The notes beneath the pieces are model-generated. The model was given only the letters and a program-made list of their open reading frames with translations, was not told where the DNA came from and made no database searches. A stretch of 64,000 nucleotides of DNA, from positions 25,462,001 to 25,526,000 of the forward strand of contig NC_086038.1 of assembly GCF_036323735.1 (NCBI RefSeq), written 5' to 3'. Positions 63,893 to 64,000 of this stretch are shown here, piece by piece (the stretch's first letter is position 1; every line of letters begins with the position of its first letter). The position numbers and the translations under genes are program-made. The DNA comes from Rattus norvegicus (Eukaryota; Chordata; Mammalia; Rodentia; Muridae).

Positions 63893-63985
63893 GTTATCAT
63901 TACTACTACTACTACTACTATTATCATTATCCTCTGTGTGTGTGTGTGTGTGTGTGTGTGTTAGAGAGAGAGAGAGAGAGAGAGA
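63850..63985 (+). repeat. (ATT)n(ACT)n, (GT)n and (GA)n cluster
   Basis: Three different simple repeats in direct succession near the window end. Confidence 0.94.
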
Positions 63986-64000
63986 TGGGGAGTAGGGTAT

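Larger units (their letters stand above)
59151..64000. other. Intergenic DNA downstream of Mypn
   Basis: No gene is supported. 59218-60470 is packed with SINEs: a B3-like + copy, three - strand B2 copies and one + ID. A CA array lies at 60928-60972, a - strand SINE at 61080-61260, a CTCF-like motif at 61607-61629 and a MER5A-like fossil at 61710-61840. 61850-63480 is largely unique sequence with only short open frames. B1-like - strand pieces occur at 63530-63650 and 63700-63840, and the window ends in ATT/ACT, GT and GA repeats. In mammals the next gene beyond MYPN is ATOH7, but nothing of it is visible here. Confidence 0.7.

Overview
This is mammalian nuclear DNA, almost certainly rat (Rattus). 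The evidence is about a dozen ID SINEs of the BC1-derived type (tRNA-like body with ...AGCTCAGTGGTAGAGCGCTTG...), many with long perfect target-site duplications, together with rodent B1, B2 and B3/B4-type SINEs, a URR1-type DNA transposon and very many long CA/GA microsatellites.

One protein-coding gene is recognisable. It is the 3' three quarters of myopalladin (Mypn), on the + strand, entering in mid-gene and ending at a TAA at 58118-58120. I could chain 18 coding exons (7446-7621 to 57951-58120) with AG/GT boundaries and matching codon phases. They encode about 1,012 residues: the second half of Ig1, a Ser/acidic and Pro/Thr linker, Ig2, a long Pro/Ser/Thr-rich central region, Ig3, Ig4, Ig5 and a C-terminal tail ending VESDEL. 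Human MYPN is a 1,320-residue protein in 20 exons as I recall it, so the missing part is the first ~308 residues and the window exons are probably exons 3-20. A 3' UTR runs from 58121 to about 59150 with AATAAA at 59124-59129. Myopalladin is a sarcomeric Z-line/I-band scaffold that links nebulin/nebulette, alpha-actinin and CARP/Ankrd1.

Everything else is intron or downstream intergenic DNA. 1-7445 is the upstream intron. The larger introns (14471-23785, 31039-38665, 40022-45272) are mosaics of SINEs, microsatellites, LTR-like repeats and old DNA-transposon fossils. The largest intron carries a dead processed copy of Snrpc (U1 snRNP protein C) on the - strand (about 15010-15741). Downstream, 59150-64000, I see no gene. 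It holds a run of - strand B2 elements, one young ID element, a CTCF-like motif (61607-61629) and several simple repeats. No promoter, functional tRNA, rRNA, CRISPR array or operon is visible.

The points most worth a second look are: the loss of cysteines in the last Ig domain; a 24-nt phase-symmetric microexon inside Ig2; a nested +B2 +ID / -ID -B2 inverted arrangement in one intron; a truncated ID element inside a B2 with a perfect duplication; four ID elements sharing one odd A-tail motif; and the CTCF-like site beyond the gene. I found no new enzymatic or defence-like system.
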